Origin: Neisseria mucosa
GTDB lineage: Bacteria; Pseudomonadota; Gammaproteobacteria; Burkholderiales; Neisseriaceae
Direction: 5' to 3'
Length of the DNA: 64,000 nucleotides
NCBI RefSeq assembly: GCF_013267835.1
Contig: NZ_CP053939.1
Location: 124,001 to 188,000 of the forward strand
Made by a program: the position numbers and the translations under genes. Below are positions 8,932-19,458 of the stretch, one piece after another (position 1 is the stretch's first letter; every line of letters starts with the position of its first letter). The notes under the pieces were generated by a model. That model saw nothing but the letters and a program-made list of their open reading frames with translations, was not told where the DNA came from and made no database searches.

Positions 8932-9366
8932 ATGAAAAAACACAATTTTGAAGCGCGTCGCGAGGCTTTGCTGAAAGACATCCGAGAAGTGATGGATGAT
9001 GTGGAAGAGTTGTACCGCGACGGTGTGGAAGCCGGTTCGGAAGAGGGCGGCAAAGCCCGGGCCAAATTGGAAGAGAAATTGGCCGCGGCCAAAGAACGTT
9101 TGAGCCGTTTTGAAGAAGAGGCCGGCGAACGTTTGCGCCATCATGCCGAGCGTGCGCGTGAAAAATACGAGCAGTTTGAAGAAGCGGCTCAGGAACGTTT
9201 TAAAGAAGGCAAAGAGCGTTTTGCCGAATTTGAAGCCGATGCGGGCGAGCGTTTGAAACGCGGTGCCAAACACGCTGATGAAGTGGTGCATGAGAAACCA
9301 TATTATGCGATGGGTTTTGCCGCATTGGCCGGTTTGGTTGTCGGTGTGTTGTTGAACCGCCGTTAA
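8932..9366 (+). CDS. DUF883 (YqjD/ElaB-like) membrane-anchored protein
   Basis: A 144-residue protein of the DUF883 family (YqjD/ElaB/YgaM). The long N-terminal part is an almost continuous charged helix (about residues 5-110) rich in Glu, Lys and Arg, likely coiled coil. It ends in a single C-terminal membrane helix (YAMGFAALAGLVVGVLL) and a basic tail, the tail-anchor layout of this family. In E. coli these proteins associate with ribosomes in stationary phase; that role is borrowed from the family. The ATG has AAGGAGAG upstream. It is first in a yqjD-yqjE-yqjK-like cluster. Confidence 0.85.
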   Translation: MKKHNFEARREALLKDIREVMDDVEELYRDGVEAGSEEGGKARAKLEEKLAAAKERLSRFEEEAGERLRHHAERAREKYEQFEEAAQERFKEGKERFAEFEADAGERLKRGAKHADEVVHEKPYYAMGFAALAGLVVGVLLNRR

Positions 9367-9377
9367 TGTGAATATGT

Positions 9378-9442
9378 TAAGGCCGTCTGAACAGGCGTGT
9401 ACATGAAATCATGGATTTCATTGCGCCGTGCAGACGGCCTTA
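9378..9442. terminator. long nested hairpin between DUF883 gene and yqjE-like gene
   Basis: TAAGGCCGTCTG (9378-9389) pairs with CAGACGGCCTTA (9431-9442), and ATGAAATC/GATTTCAT pair inside. It sits within what looks like one operon, so it may be a partial terminator or a processing/stability element. Confidence 0.5.
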
Positions 9443-9475
9443 GCCTTATTTTTCCTGGGAAAAAGGATAATCGAG

Positions 9476-9883
9476 ATGGGAATTCGCCAGCGTTTTGAAC
9501 ATGGCAAGGCTTTGTTGAATCAGGGCGCGGATTTGCTGCTGCTGCGTTTGCAGGTATTGAGCTTGGATTTGACGCGTCAGGCGGAGAATGTGTTCCGTTT
9601 GGCGGTTTGGTTGGTGTTGTCCGGCGCGCTGTTGATGGTGGGCTTGGTCGGTTTGCTGTTCGGCTTGAACCGCGTGTTGTCGGATGTGGCGGCGTTGTGG
9701 GTGTTTTTCGGCATTTTCTTCGTGAGCTTGCTGATTATTGCCGTATTGTTCCGCAAAGTATCGGCAGATTATCGAGAGCAGGGCAGCCGTGTGGCTGAGA
9801 CCTTGCAGGATATTCGATCGGATATTGCGTATTTGCGCGGTGAGATAGACAAGGATACGGACGATGAAGCAACAGGAGTATGA
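9476..9883 (+). CDS. YqjE-like (phage holin superfamily III) membrane protein
   Basis: A 135-residue protein with two strong membrane helices (about residues 45-70 and 78-100) and an amphipathic C-terminal region, matching the YqjE/holin-III-like family found beside DUF883 genes. I place the start at ATG 9476, preceded by AAAAGGA; an earlier in-frame start at 9428 would run through the DUS hairpin. It overlaps the next gene by 20 bp. Function is unknown in the family; context suggests an envelope role with the DUF883 protein. Confidence 0.8.
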   Translation: MGIRQRFEHGKALLNQGADLLLLRLQVLSLDLTRQAENVFRLAVWLVLSGALLMVGLVGLLFGLNRVLSDVAALWVFFGIFFVSLLIIAVLFRKVSADYREQGSRVAETLQDIRSDIAYLRGEIDKDTDDEATGV

Positions 9884-10130
9884 AGAAGCGCGCGAGCTGC
9901 TGCTTTTGGAAGCCAAACTGGTGCGGCTGCGGATTGAGGCGGAAAATTTGAAACTGCGTAAAGTGGAAGAACGGGAGGCGCGGCAGTCCGATCGTTTGAT
10001 GATGTTGGCCGATGTGGCGTTTCAGTTGAGCCAAACGCGTTTGCTGTCTCAACGCGCTTTGTTTTCTACATCACGCCGGCGGCATTGGATTTGGCTGGTA
10101 TTGGCGGTCATGTTGGGCTTGTCGAGATAA
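9864..10130 (+). CDS. YqjK-like small protein
   Basis: An 88-residue protein overlapping the yqjE-like gene by 20 bp, with AAGGA upstream of its ATG inside that gene, so the two are translationally linked. The first 45 residues are a charged helix (EEARELLLLEAKLVRLRIEAENLKLRKVEERE), and the end is a short hydrophobic segment (HWIWLVLAVMLGL) that could anchor it in the membrane. Position matches yqjK of the E. coli yqjDEK cluster; sequence similarity to YqjK cannot be judged by eye. Confidence 0.65.
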   Translation: MKQQEYEEARELLLLEAKLVRLRIEAENLKLRKVEEREARQSDRLMMLADVAFQLSQTRLLSQRALFSTSRRRHWIWLVLAVMLGLSR

Positions 10131-10267
10131 TCGGGAGCGGAGGGGTAGTCTAAACATTGTCTGCGGCGCTGTGTTGGATTGTGTGAGCCGCTTGTTGAGG
10201 ACGCTGCGTCATTGCGTTGCCGAGATTTAAACTTTATCTATGTTGAGTATTTTTTACAAAAGACACC

Positions 10268-10292
10268 GGCCGTCTGAACATTTCAGACGGCC
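10268..10292. repeat. inverted DUS pair upstream of psd
   Basis: GGCCGTCTGAA and its complement are separated by CAT. There is no A/T run, so it looks more like a paired uptake signal than a strong terminator. TATAAT at 10313-10318 is a possible psd promoter element. The rest of 10131-10352 shows no gene. Confidence 0.6.
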
Positions 10293-10355
10293 TCAATGTT
10301 TGGAGTTTCAGATATAATGGCGGCAATTTTGAAATTGTTAAATGAAGGATAAGTG

Positions 10356-11150
10356 ATGAACCGTTTGTATCCCCACCCGATTATCGCCCGTGAGGGCTGG
10401 CCGATTATCGGCGGCGGTTTGGCTTTGAGCCTGCTGGTGTCGATGTGCTGCGGCTGGTGGTCTTTGCCGTTTTGGGTGTTTACCGTATTTGCTCTGCAGT
10501 TTTTCCGCGACCCTGCGCGTGAAATTCCGCAAAATCCTGAAGCGGTGTTGAGCCCGGTTGACGGCCGTATCGTGGTGGTCGAGCGCGCACGCGATCCGTA
10601 TCGTGATGTCGATGCTTTGAAAATCAGTATTTTTATGAACGTGTTCAACGTGCATTCGCAAAAATCGCCTGCCGATTGTACGGTAACGAAAGTGGTTTAT
10701 AACAAAGGCAAATTCGTGAATGCGGATTTGGACAAAGCCAGCACGGAAAACGAACGTAACGCGGTGTTGGCGACTACGGCTTCTGGTCGTGAAATTACTT
10801 TTGTTCAAGTGGCCGGTTTGGTGGCGCGCCGTATTTTGTGTTACACCCAAGCCGGTGCGAAACTGTCCCGCGGTGAACGCTATGGCTTTATCCGCTTTGG
10901 TTCGCGCGTGGATATGTATCTGCCTGTCGATGCGCAGGCGCAAGTGGCGATTGGCGATAAAGTAACCGGCGTCAGCACTGTATTGGCGCGTTTGCCGCTG
11001 ACTGCGCCGCAAACTGAATCTGAGCCTAAAACCGCAGCTTCACAAGCTGCCCAGGCTGAAACAGTGGCAAACCCATCTACCGAACAGCAGCAAATCGAAG
11101 CAGCGGCGGCCAAGATTCAAGCGGCTGCACGCGATGTTTTGAAAGATTAA
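10356..11150 (+). CDS. psd: phosphatidylserine decarboxylase proenzyme
   Basis: Makes phosphatidylethanolamine from phosphatidylserine at the inner membrane. The 264-residue protein belongs to the short PSD family. Two N-terminal hydrophobic segments (about 15-50) are followed by the catalytic region with [10 protein letters not shown] and [16 protein letters not shown]. The Gly-Ser in FGSR is the expected self-cleavage site that produces the pyruvoyl group. The last 45 residues are a low-complexity Ala/Glu/Gln tail, longer than needed for catalysis. ATG 10356 has AAGGA six bases upstream; GTG at 10353 is an alternative. Confidence 0.93.
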   Translation: MNRLYPHPIIAREGWPIIGGGLALSLLVSMCCGWWSLPFWVFTVFALQFFRDPAREIPQNPEAVLSPVDGRIVVVERARDPYRDVDALKISIFMNVFNVHSQKSPADCTVTKVVYNKGKFVNADLDKASTENERNAVLATTASGREITFVQVAGLVARRILCYTQAGAKLSRGERYGFIRFGSRVDMYLPVDAQAQVAIGDKVTGVSTVLARLPLTAPQTESEPKTAASQAAQAETVANPSTEQQQIEAAAAKIQAAARDVLKD

Positions 11151-11180
11151 TGGCTGGTTTTAAAATTGGTTTAAAGTAAG

Positions 11181-11219
11181 AAAAAGGTTTTCAGACGGCT
11201 GTCTGAAAACCTTTTTTGT
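11181..11219. terminator. strong bidirectional hairpin between psd and znuD
   Basis: A perfect 16-bp stem (AAAAAGGTTTTCAGAC and complement) with a GGCT loop and T run. It contains one full DUS on the minus strand and part of a second. It lies between converging genes. Confidence 0.85.
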
Positions 11220-11233
11220 TTATCTATCTGATT

Positions 11234-13522
11234 TTAAAACTTCACGTTCACACCGCCGGTAAAGCTGCGGCCCATTTGCGGCGTATCAGAGAGGAAGCTG
11301 CTGTGGGCGTAAACGGACTGATTGAGCAGGTTGTCGGCTTTAACGTACCAATTCCACTCGCCATAGCGCGTATTGCGGCGGTAGTTTGCGCCGAGGTTGA
11401 GCATGTGGTGTCCGGGCGTGCGCGTTTCGTAGCGGGCAAGTTTGTTTTGGGCGAACACGCGGTAGTAGTCCAAATTGGCATCGATACGGTCGGTCAGCGA
11501 GGCTTTCAGGTGGACGCCGAGGCGCGCAGCCGGAACACGGGGCGCGTTTTGGTCGTCCTGCGCGATGAAAGGACGGTTGCCGTAGGCATCTTCCCTGCCG
11601 GGTAGGGAAGGCAGGTTTTTCAGACGGCCTCGTACATAGTCGCCGGAAACGCCGATGCGGTAGCGCGGTGTCGGTTTGAAGTAGATTTCGCCTTCCGCGC
11701 CGTAGAAGTCGGCGCCGGATTGGTTGTAGCGCACGAGCTTCATTTCGCTGTCGTCTTCGATGGATTTGGGGCCGCGTCCATCGTTTAAGGTTTGGGCGTA
11801 GATGTAGTTGCCGAAGCGGTTGCGGTAGAGTGCCAGATTGTATTGCCAGCGGTCGCCTTCGTAGCCCAGTGCGAGTTCGATGTTGTTGGAACGCTCTTTG
11901 TTGAGGTGTTTGTTGCCGACTTCAAAGGTGTTGGTGGCAACGTGTTTGCCGTGTGCGTACAGTTCTTGCGTTGACGGCAGGCGTTCTTGATGGGAGGCGG
12001 TCAGGCTGAGTTTGTGGTGTGGCGTGAAATACCAGTTGCCCGAAAGTGCGAACGAGCGGGCGGTTTGACGGTGCGCACCGAGGTCGGGTAGGGGCTGGTT
12101 GTAGTAGTTTTCCCGATCAATCAATGCTTTATCGTACTGGATGGAGGCTTTTTGTTTTTCCACGCGTACGCCGCCTTCAAGCGTGAAGTTGTCCCAGTTT
12201 GCCTGTTCTACACCGAAAAAGCTGTAATGGCGCACATTGTTGTCAATCAACATCGGTTGTTGGACAGTTTCGGGAATGGTGGAAAGCGCGCTGGATTTTT
12301 GTCCCAAATATTGCACGCCCCAGCTGCCTTTCAGACGGCCTATGGGTTGGTGGCGCAACTCGATACGGGCGTTGTGTGTTTTGTTGTTGAAGAAGTTCTC
12401 TACTGCATCGCCTGCTTTTTCGTCGTGGTGGTAGTCATTGCGGTTCAGATGTACGCGCAGGGCTTCAAAACCGGGCAGAGGCTGCTTCCATTCGGCGCGG
12501 AGTTCGTAGCGTTTGTTGCGCAGGTCTATCCACGGTTTGCCGTTGTGGGCATGGGCGTGTGCATTATCGTCGTCATGAAAGCCGCAGCTCAAGCCCGGGT
12601 TGTCGTAATCGATGTCTTCTTCGGTCAGCAGGTGCGGATAAAGCTGCAAATAGCGTTTGTTAATCAAACTCTTCTGCCAGATGATGTCGGCGTGGCAATC
12701 ATCGTATTCGTGGCTGTGCGCAGGCAGGCCGTAGCGGTCGCGACGGTCGCTGTACGCCACGCCGAGGAAACCTTTATCCCCAACCCAAGACAGCCCGATG
12801 CTGCCGGTTTTTGAATCGGCATGGCTGTCGGGCAGTCGTTTCAGACGGCCTTCTTCTTTTTGATAGCGAGGTACGGCGTAATCGCCCGATTTGCGGTACA
12901 AGCCTTCGGTATGCAGCACGAAGTGGTTGCCCAAACCGATATTGATGCCTGCGGATGTCAGTTTTTCCAAATTGCCGCTGCTCAAACGCAATCCGGCTTC
13001 GCCCGATACGCCGTTTTCAGGCATTTTTTCGGGGATTTTGCCATCGGCAACATCGACCAAACCGGCTACATTGCCCGAGCTGTACAACAGCGTAACCGGG
13101 CCGCGCAGGATTTCGACCTGCTGCGACAAGGCGCTGTCCACCATCAAGGCATGGTCGGGCGAGAAGTCCGCCATGTCGCCTGTTTCGCCGTGATGGTTCA
13201 ACACTTTAATCCGTCTGCCTGTTTGACCGCGTATCACAGGCGCGGACGCGCCGCCGCCGTATTGCGAGGCATGAATGCCCGGTACGCCGTCCAAAGCATC
13301 GCCCAAGTTGACGGCTTTTTGCCGCAAAGTATCGCCGGAGATGATTTTGTCGGAGGCGGTCGAAGCGTGCAGCAGCCCCGACGTTGCACGCGGACGGCTT
13401 TTACCGACGACAGTAACCTCTTCCAAGTCAACCGACTGCTCGGTTTCATGCGCTTGGGAGAGGATGGGGGTGCTGATTAAAAGAATAGATAAAACAATGG
13501 GTTTGAGTGTGGTTTGTGTCAT
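11234..13522 (-). CDS. znuD: TonB-dependent zinc receptor ZnuD
   Basis: An outer-membrane TonB-dependent receptor for zinc, 762 residues against about 758 for meningococcal ZnuD. A signal peptide ends at SQA (about 24). A TonB-box-like VDLEEVTVVG is followed by the plug (IRGQTGRRIKVLNHHGE) and a barrel ending in Phe (GGVNVKF). Metal-binding loops are clear: HSHEYDDCH (269-277) and HDDDNAHAHAH (316-326), with two Cys (276 and 313) that could form a disulfide. A Zur site lies 28 bp upstream of the start, so it should be induced by zinc starvation. A single DUS occurs inside the gene several times without breaking the frame. Confidence 0.93.
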   Translation of the reverse strand: MTQTTLKPIVLSILLISTPILSQAHETEQSVDLEEVTVVGKSRPRATSGLLHASTASDKIISGDTLRQKAVNLGDALDGVPGIHASQYGGGASAPVIRGQTGRRIKVLNHHGETGDMADFSPDHALMVDSALSQQVEILRGPVTLLYSSGNVAGLVDVADGKIPEKMPENGVSGEAGLRLSSGNLEKLTSAGINIGLGNHFVLHTEGLYRKSGDYAVPRYQKEEGRLKRLPDSHADSKTGSIGLSWVGDKGFLGVAYSDRRDRYGLPAHSHEYDDCHADIIWQKSLINKRYLQLYPHLLTEEDIDYDNPGLSCGFHDDDNAHAHAHNGKPWIDLRNKRYELRAEWKQPLPGFEALRVHLNRNDYHHDEKAGDAVENFFNNKTHNARIELRHQPIGRLKGSWGVQYLGQKSSALSTIPETVQQPMLIDNNVRHYSFFGVEQANWDNFTLEGGVRVEKQKASIQYDKALIDRENYYNQPLPDLGAHRQTARSFALSGNWYFTPHHKLSLTASHQERLPSTQELYAHGKHVATNTFEVGNKHLNKERSNNIELALGYEGDRWQYNLALYRNRFGNYIYAQTLNDGRGPKSIEDDSEMKLVRYNQSGADFYGAEGEIYFKPTPRYRIGVSGDYVRGRLKNLPSLPGREDAYGNRPFIAQDDQNAPRVPAARLGVHLKASLTDRIDANLDYYRVFAQNKLARYETRTPGHHMLNLGANYRRNTRYGEWNWYVKADNLLNQSVYAHSSFLSDTPQMGRSFTGGVNVKF

Positions 13523-13550
13523 TTTAGTTTCTCATCATATTTCGAAAGGC

Positions 13551-13565
13551 TGTTATTATATAACA
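13551..13565. promoter_or_regulatory. Zur operator of znuD
   Basis: TGTTATTATATAACA matches the neisserial Zur consensus TGTTATDNHATAACA at every fixed position. It lies 28 bp upstream of the znuD start, where Zur with zinc would block transcription. Confidence 0.8.
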
Positions 13566-13597
13566 TTTCATTATTAATATGATAAGATTTTTGAGAA

Positions 13598-13640
13598 AAA
13601 AGGCCGTCTGAAAACGAAGCGTGGTTTTCAGACGGCCTTT
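13598..13640. terminator. inverted-DUS hairpin
   Basis: AAAGGCCGTCTGAAAAC pairs with its complement around an 8-base loop. It lies between the znuD promoter and the end of the cupin gene, and would terminate the leftward cupin transcript before znuD. Confidence 0.7.
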
Positions 13641-13740
13641 GGCTTGTATGCAGATTTAAATGAAAACGGAACAATCGTTCTGCTGCCTGGTTTGGGTAAG
13701 GCAGAAAGTCATGGCAGATTGTTTGCTTTCATTGAAAGCA

Positions 13741-14223
13741 TTACTTGGTTTCAGCGGCTTTAGCGCCAGCGGTCTCTGCAATCAAATCCAAGAATACCAA
13801 CGGCTTTTTGCCGATATTTTTGAGTGCATGGGACTGGCCGGGGCGGGCGATGGTAATGTCCCCTGCGCCGACTTCGGTTTGTTTGCCTTCGCTGTCGGTA
13901 AACAGGCCTTTGCCGGATACGATGATGTAAACGTCTTCATTGCCGGTATGTTTGTGCTGACCGATAGAAGCGCCCGGCGGCAATGTGAGCCAGCCGATTT
14001 CTTTGAATGCGTCTTGGTCGGCGGTTTGATGGCGCGTGAAGGCAAAGCTGCCGAGCAACGGGCCTTGGCCTCCGGCTGCGTTTTCGCGGTTCCATTCTGC
14101 TAAGTCGGTTTTTTTGTACACTTGGATGCTGCGGTCGGTGGGGGTGGTTTGTTCGGCAGCTTGAGCGCTTAAAGATGTGCCGAGCAGAAGGGCGACAGAT
14201 AATGCGGCAAATAGTGGTTTCAT
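13741..14223 (-). CDS. secreted cupin-domain protein
   Basis: A 160-residue protein with a signal peptide (MKPLFAALSVALLLGTSLSAQAA) and a single cupin barrel. Cupin motif 1 is GASIGQHKHTGNEDVYIIVSGKG (two His plus Glu), and motif 2 is GDITIARPGQSHALKN with the third His, so a metal site is complete. It is expected in the periplasm. The substrate is unknown; it could be an enzyme or a binding protein. The ATG is preceded by GGAGAACCGCC. A second, unrelated-looking secreted cupin lies at 63300-63647. Confidence 0.82.
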   Translation of the reverse strand: MKPLFAALSVALLLGTSLSAQAAEQTTPTDRSIQVYKKTDLAEWNRENAAGGQGPLLGSFAFTRHQTADQDAFKEIGWLTLPPGASIGQHKHTGNEDVYIIVSGKGLFTDSEGKQTEVGAGDITIARPGQSHALKNIGKKPLVFLDLIAETAGAKAAETK

Positions 14224-14278
14224 GGCGGTTCTCCGTTTGTCAGGTTAAGTCAGATAATGCGGATTCCGTTTTCAGACG

Positions 14279-14311
14279 GCCTGCGGGGTTGAAACGATTA
14301 ACCCCGCAGGC
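14279..14311 (-). terminator. GC-rich hairpin downstream of pepA
   Basis: GCCTGCGGGGTT and AACCCCGCAGGC pair around a 9-base loop, 13 bp past the pepA stop. No T run follows on the minus strand (a DUS follows instead), so termination may be Rho-assisted or incomplete. Confidence 0.5.
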
Positions 14312-14323
14312 TTCCCCCAAGAT

Positions 14324-15763
<1,440 letters not shown>

Positions 15764-15891
15764 TTATTCAGACGGCCTGTTGACTAACCGTCCGAACAGA
15801 TGAAAATCATTGTACTCCATTTGTGTCATGCCGTCTGAAGCCTTATGAATAAATATGGGTTTCCCATAAACCGTATACCACGCTCAATCTT

Positions 15892-17007
15892 ATGATTTAC
15901 CAAAGAAACTTTATTAAAGAACTTTCCTTTACCGCCGTCGGCATTTTCGTCGTCCTCTTGGCGGTATTGGTGTCGACGCAGGCCATCAACCTGCTTGGCC
16001 GCGCAGCCGACGGGCGTGTCGCCATCGATGCCGTGTTGGCCTTGGTCGGCTTCTGGGTCATCGGCATGACCCCGCTTTTGCTGGTGTTGACCGCATTTAT
16101 CAGTACGTTGACCGTATTGACCCGCTACTGGCGCGACAGCGAAATGTCGGTTTGGCTCTCCTGCGGATTGGCATTGAAACAATGGATACGCCCAGTCATG
16201 CAGTTTGCCGTGCCGTTTGCCATTTTGATTGCCGTCATGCAGCTTTGGGTGATGCCGTGGGCAGAGTTGCGCAGCCGCGAATATGCCGAAATCTTGAAGC
16301 AGAAGCAGGAATTGTCTTTGGTGGAAGCCGGCGAGTTCAATAACTTGGGCAAGCGCAACGGCAGGGTTTATTTTGTCGAAACCTTCGATACCGAATCCGG
16401 CATCATGAAAAACCTGTTCCTGCGCGAACAGGACAAAAACGGCAACGACAACATCGTTTTTGCCAAAGAGGGCAATTTTTCGCTGACCGACAACAAACGC
16501 ACGCTTGAATTGCGCGACGGCTACCGTTACAGCGGTACGCCCGGTAAAGCCGATTACAACCGCGTTTCTTTCCAACACCTCAGCCTGATTATCAGCACCA
16601 CGCCCAAACTTATCGACCCTGTTTCACACCGCCGCACCATTCCGACCGCCCAACTGATTGGCAGCAGCAATCCCCAACACCAGGCGGAATTGATGTGGCG
16701 CATCTCGCTGACCGTCAGCGTTTTGTTGCTGTGCCTGCTTGCCGTGCCGCTTTCCTATTTCAATCCGCGCAGCGGCCACACCTACAATATCCTGATTGCC
16801 ATCGGTTTGTTTTTGGTTTACCAAAACGGGCTGACCTTCCTGCGCAATGCTGTGGAAGACGGCAAAATCCATTTCTGGCTCGGACTGCTGCCCATGCACA
16901 TCATCATGTTTGTGATTGCCGTCGTCCTGCTGCGCGTGCGCAGTATGCCTAGCCAACCCTTCTGGCAGGCGGTTGCCAAAAGTCTGACATTGAAAGGCGG
17001 AAAATGA
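15892..17007 (+). CDS. lptF: LPS export permease LptF
   Basis: A membrane permease of the LptB2FGC transporter that moves lipooligosaccharide to the outer membrane. The 371-residue protein has the YjgP/YjgQ layout: two pairs of N-terminal membrane helices (MIYQRNFIKELSFTAVGIFVVLLA onward), a periplasmic beta-jellyroll-like domain (about 130-260) and three to four C-terminal helices. It overlaps lptG by 4 bp (ATGA), so the two are translationally coupled. The spacer to pepA carries a single AT-type DUS at 15828-15839. Confidence 0.92.
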   Translation: MIYQRNFIKELSFTAVGIFVVLLAVLVSTQAINLLGRAADGRVAIDAVLALVGFWVIGMTPLLLVLTAFISTLTVLTRYWRDSEMSVWLSCGLALKQWIRPVMQFAVPFAILIAVMQLWVMPWAELRSREYAEILKQKQELSLVEAGEFNNLGKRNGRVYFVETFDTESGIMKNLFLREQDKNGNDNIVFAKEGNFSLTDNKRTLELRDGYRYSGTPGKADYNRVSFQHLSLIISTTPKLIDPVSHRRTIPTAQLIGSSNPQHQAELMWRISLTVSVLLLCLLAVPLSYFNPRSGHTYNILIAIGLFLVYQNGLTFLRNAVEDGKIHFWLGLLPMHIIMFVIAVVLLRVRSMPSQPFWQAVAKSLTLKGGK

Positions 17008-18074
17008 ACCTGATTTCACGTTACATCATCCGTCAAATGGCGGTTATGGCGGTTTACGCCCTTCTTGCCTTCCTCGCTTTGTACAGCTTTTTTGAAATCA
17101 TCAACGAAGTCGGCGATCTTGGAAAAGGCAGCTATAACGGCGCAAAATTGGGGCAGTATGTTTTAATGCAGATGCCTGCGCGCGCATATGAACTGATGCC
17201 GCTTGCCGTTTTGATCGGCGGCCTGATTTCCCTCAGCCAACTGGCTTCCGGCAGCGAACTGACCGTCATCAAAGCCAGCGGCATGAGCACCAAAAAGCTG
17301 CTGTTGATTCTGTCGCAGTTCGGTTTGATTTTCGCCATTGCCACCGTTGCACTTGGCGAATGGGTTGCACCCACGCTGAGCCAAAAAGCCGAAAACATCA
17401 AAGCCGCCGCCATCAACGGCAAAATCAGTACCGGCAATACCGGCCTTTGGCTGAAAGAAAAAAACAGCATCATCAACGTGCGCGAAATGCTGCCCGACCA
17501 TACGCTTCTGGGCATCAAGATTTGGCAGCGCAACGATAAAAATGAACTGACCCAAGCGGCGGAAGCCGAATCCGCCGTTTTGAATCCAGACGGAAGCTGG
17601 CAGCTGAAAAATATCCGCCGCAGCATATTGGGCGAAGATAAAGTCGAGGTTTCTACCGCCGCCGAAGAAAACTGGCCGATTTCCGTCAAACGCAACCTGA
17701 TGGACGTATTGCTCGTCAAGCCCGACCAAATGTCTGTCGGCGAATTGACCACTTATATCGACCATCTGGAAAAAAACAACCAAAATACCCAAGTCTATGC
17801 CATCGCATGGTGGCGCAAGCTGGTGTATCCCGTTGCCGCATGGGTGATGGCGCTTGTTGCCTTCGCCTTTACGCCGCAAACCACGCGCCACGGCAATATG
17901 GGCTTGAAACTCTTCGGCGGTATCTGCCTCGGTTTACTGTTCCACTTTGCCGGACGGCTCTTCGGCTTTACCAGCCAGTTATACGGCGTGCCGCCGTTTT
18001 TGGCCGGCGCATTGCCGACGGTTTTGTTTGCACTGTTGGCGGTGTATCTGATACGTCGTCAGGAAAAAAGATAA
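17004..18074 (+). CDS. lptG: LPS export permease LptG
   Basis: The partner of LptF in the LPS export complex. The 356-residue protein starts with MNLISRYIIRQMAV, typical of LptG, has about six membrane helices in two groups and a central periplasmic domain (about 135-265). LptF and LptG form the membrane channel driven by LptB, which is not in this window. The start overlaps the lptF stop. A DUS hairpin follows 15 bp after the stop. Confidence 0.92.
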   Translation: MNLISRYIIRQMAVMAVYALLAFLALYSFFEIINEVGDLGKGSYNGAKLGQYVLMQMPARAYELMPLAVLIGGLISLSQLASGSELTVIKASGMSTKKLLLILSQFGLIFAIATVALGEWVAPTLSQKAENIKAAAINGKISTGNTGLWLKEKNSIINVREMLPDHTLLGIKIWQRNDKNELTQAAEAESAVLNPDGSWQLKNIRRSILGEDKVEVSTAAEENWPISVKRNLMDVLLVKPDQMSVGELTTYIDHLEKNNQNTQVYAIAWWRKLVYPVAAWVMALVAFAFTPQTTRHGNMGLKLFGGICLGLLFHFAGRLFGFTSQLYGVPPFLAGALPTVLFALLAVYLIRRQEKR

Positions 18075-18088
18075 GGCAAAATAAACTT

Positions 18089-18122
18089 CAGGCCGTCTGA
18101 AAGGCAATCTTCAGACGGCCTG
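18089..18122. terminator. inverted-DUS hairpin after lptG
   Basis: CAGGCCGTCTGAA pairs with its complement around an 8-base loop, at the end of lptFG. Confidence 0.7.
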
Positions 18123-18193
18123 AGTATTTTGTGTGCAAAAAACAAAATGCTAAAGTAAAATAATACCTTTCCAAACCAATACGGCTATTGAAA

Positions 18194-19414
18194 ATGTCCC
18201 AAACCATCTGCTTGAATATGATTGTCAAAAACGAAGCGGCAATCATCGAAGAAACACTGGCCAACATCACCGACCACATCAAACTTGACTACTACGTCAT
18301 CAGCGATACCGGCTCGACCGATGATACCGTCGACGTGATCCGCCGCTTTTTCGAGGCAAAGGGCATCGCGGGCGAGATTCATCATGATGGTTGGCAAAAT
18401 TTTGCATACAACCGCAATCAGGCTTTGAAACACGCAAAAGGTAAAACCGATTACGTGTTGATTTTTGATGCGGACGACCGCTTTGAAGGCAAATTGGAAT
18501 TACCCGAGCTGACTGCCGACCGCTACCGCCTCCGCATGAGAAATGCTGCGGGCAGCGTGATTTATTACCGTCCGCTGTTGTTGCGCAATGACGGCACATT
18601 CTACTGGCGCGGCGTGTTGCACGAGTTTATCGAAACCGACAAACAAGATACCAGCGAAGCCACGCTTCATGGCGACTATACGGTTCTCAGCGGCCGTTTC
18701 GGCGCGCGCAGCAACATGGCGAACAAATACCTGCTTGACGCCGTTTCTTTGGAAAAAGCGTTTTACAGCCCCGAAGATGAAGACCTGAAACCGCGTTACG
18801 CCTTTTATGCGGCGCGCTCTTATTGGGATTCCGATATGCCCGAGCGTGCGAGCGAATGGTTTAAAAAACGCATCGAGTTGGGCGGTTGGGTCGAAGAAGT
18901 AACGGTTTCTTACCAACAGCTGGGCGAGTGCTACAAATTAATGGGCAAACGCGATGAAGCTTTGGCGACTTGGCTGGCAGGCTACGATTACAACCCGCGC
19001 CGAGCCGAGTGCCTCTACCTTGCGCAAACCATGCTGCGTCAGGAGGGAAAATACCGCATTTCCCATGCAATCGGCCTGATGGCGAAACGCATTCCGTTCC
19101 CGAAAGACGATATTCTTTTTGTCCAAAACAATGTTTATCAGTTGGACATCGACTATGAATTGTCGGTTACCGCCTATGCGGCCGGCGATTTGCGCCAAGG
19201 CTATGAGTCTTGCCGCCACTTGCTCTTGCTGAATGTACGCGAGGCATTGACCACGGTGACCATGCAAAATATGTGGCTCTACCGCGAACACGCGCAAACT
19301 GAAACGCGCGAAGTGTTGGAGCAGCTGGTGGCCGTCATGCAGCCTTATGCCGCGCAGGGCGGACGTTTGGCAGAAGTGACCGAATATTTTGCCGATATTT
19401 TGAAAAACCGTTAA
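18194..19414 (+). CDS. family 2 glycosyltransferase with TPR-like C-terminus
   Basis: A 406-residue GT-A glycosyltransferase. The N-terminal domain (1-220) begins SQTICLNMIVKNEAAIIEETL, and has DTGSTDDT for nucleotide binding and the metal-binding DxD in FDADDRFEG. The C-terminal half is helical with TPR-like units (YAFYAARSYWDSDMPERASEWFKKRIELG). Donor and acceptor are unknown; proteins of this type can act on polysaccharide or protein. I prefer ATG 18194; TTG 18188 would add two residues. No clear ribosome site is visible. It follows lptFG but is separated by a terminator. Confidence 0.85.
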   Translation: MSQTICLNMIVKNEAAIIEETLANITDHIKLDYYVISDTGSTDDTVDVIRRFFEAKGIAGEIHHDGWQNFAYNRNQALKHAKGKTDYVLIFDADDRFEGKLELPELTADRYRLRMRNAAGSVIYYRPLLLRNDGTFYWRGVLHEFIETDKQDTSEATLHGDYTVLSGRFGARSNMANKYLLDAVSLEKAFYSPEDEDLKPRYAFYAARSYWDSDMPERASEWFKKRIELGGWVEEVTVSYQQLGECYKLMGKRDEALATWLAGYDYNPRRAECLYLAQTMLRQEGKYRISHAIGLMAKRIPFPKDDILFVQNNVYQLDIDYELSVTAYAAGDLRQGYESCRHLLLLNVREALTTVTMQNMWLYREHAQTETREVLEQLVAVMQPYAAQGGRLAEVTEYFADILKNR

Positions 19415-19458
19415 TCAGGACTTTGACCCAGCTATAAGGCCGTCTGAAAGGAAATTTT

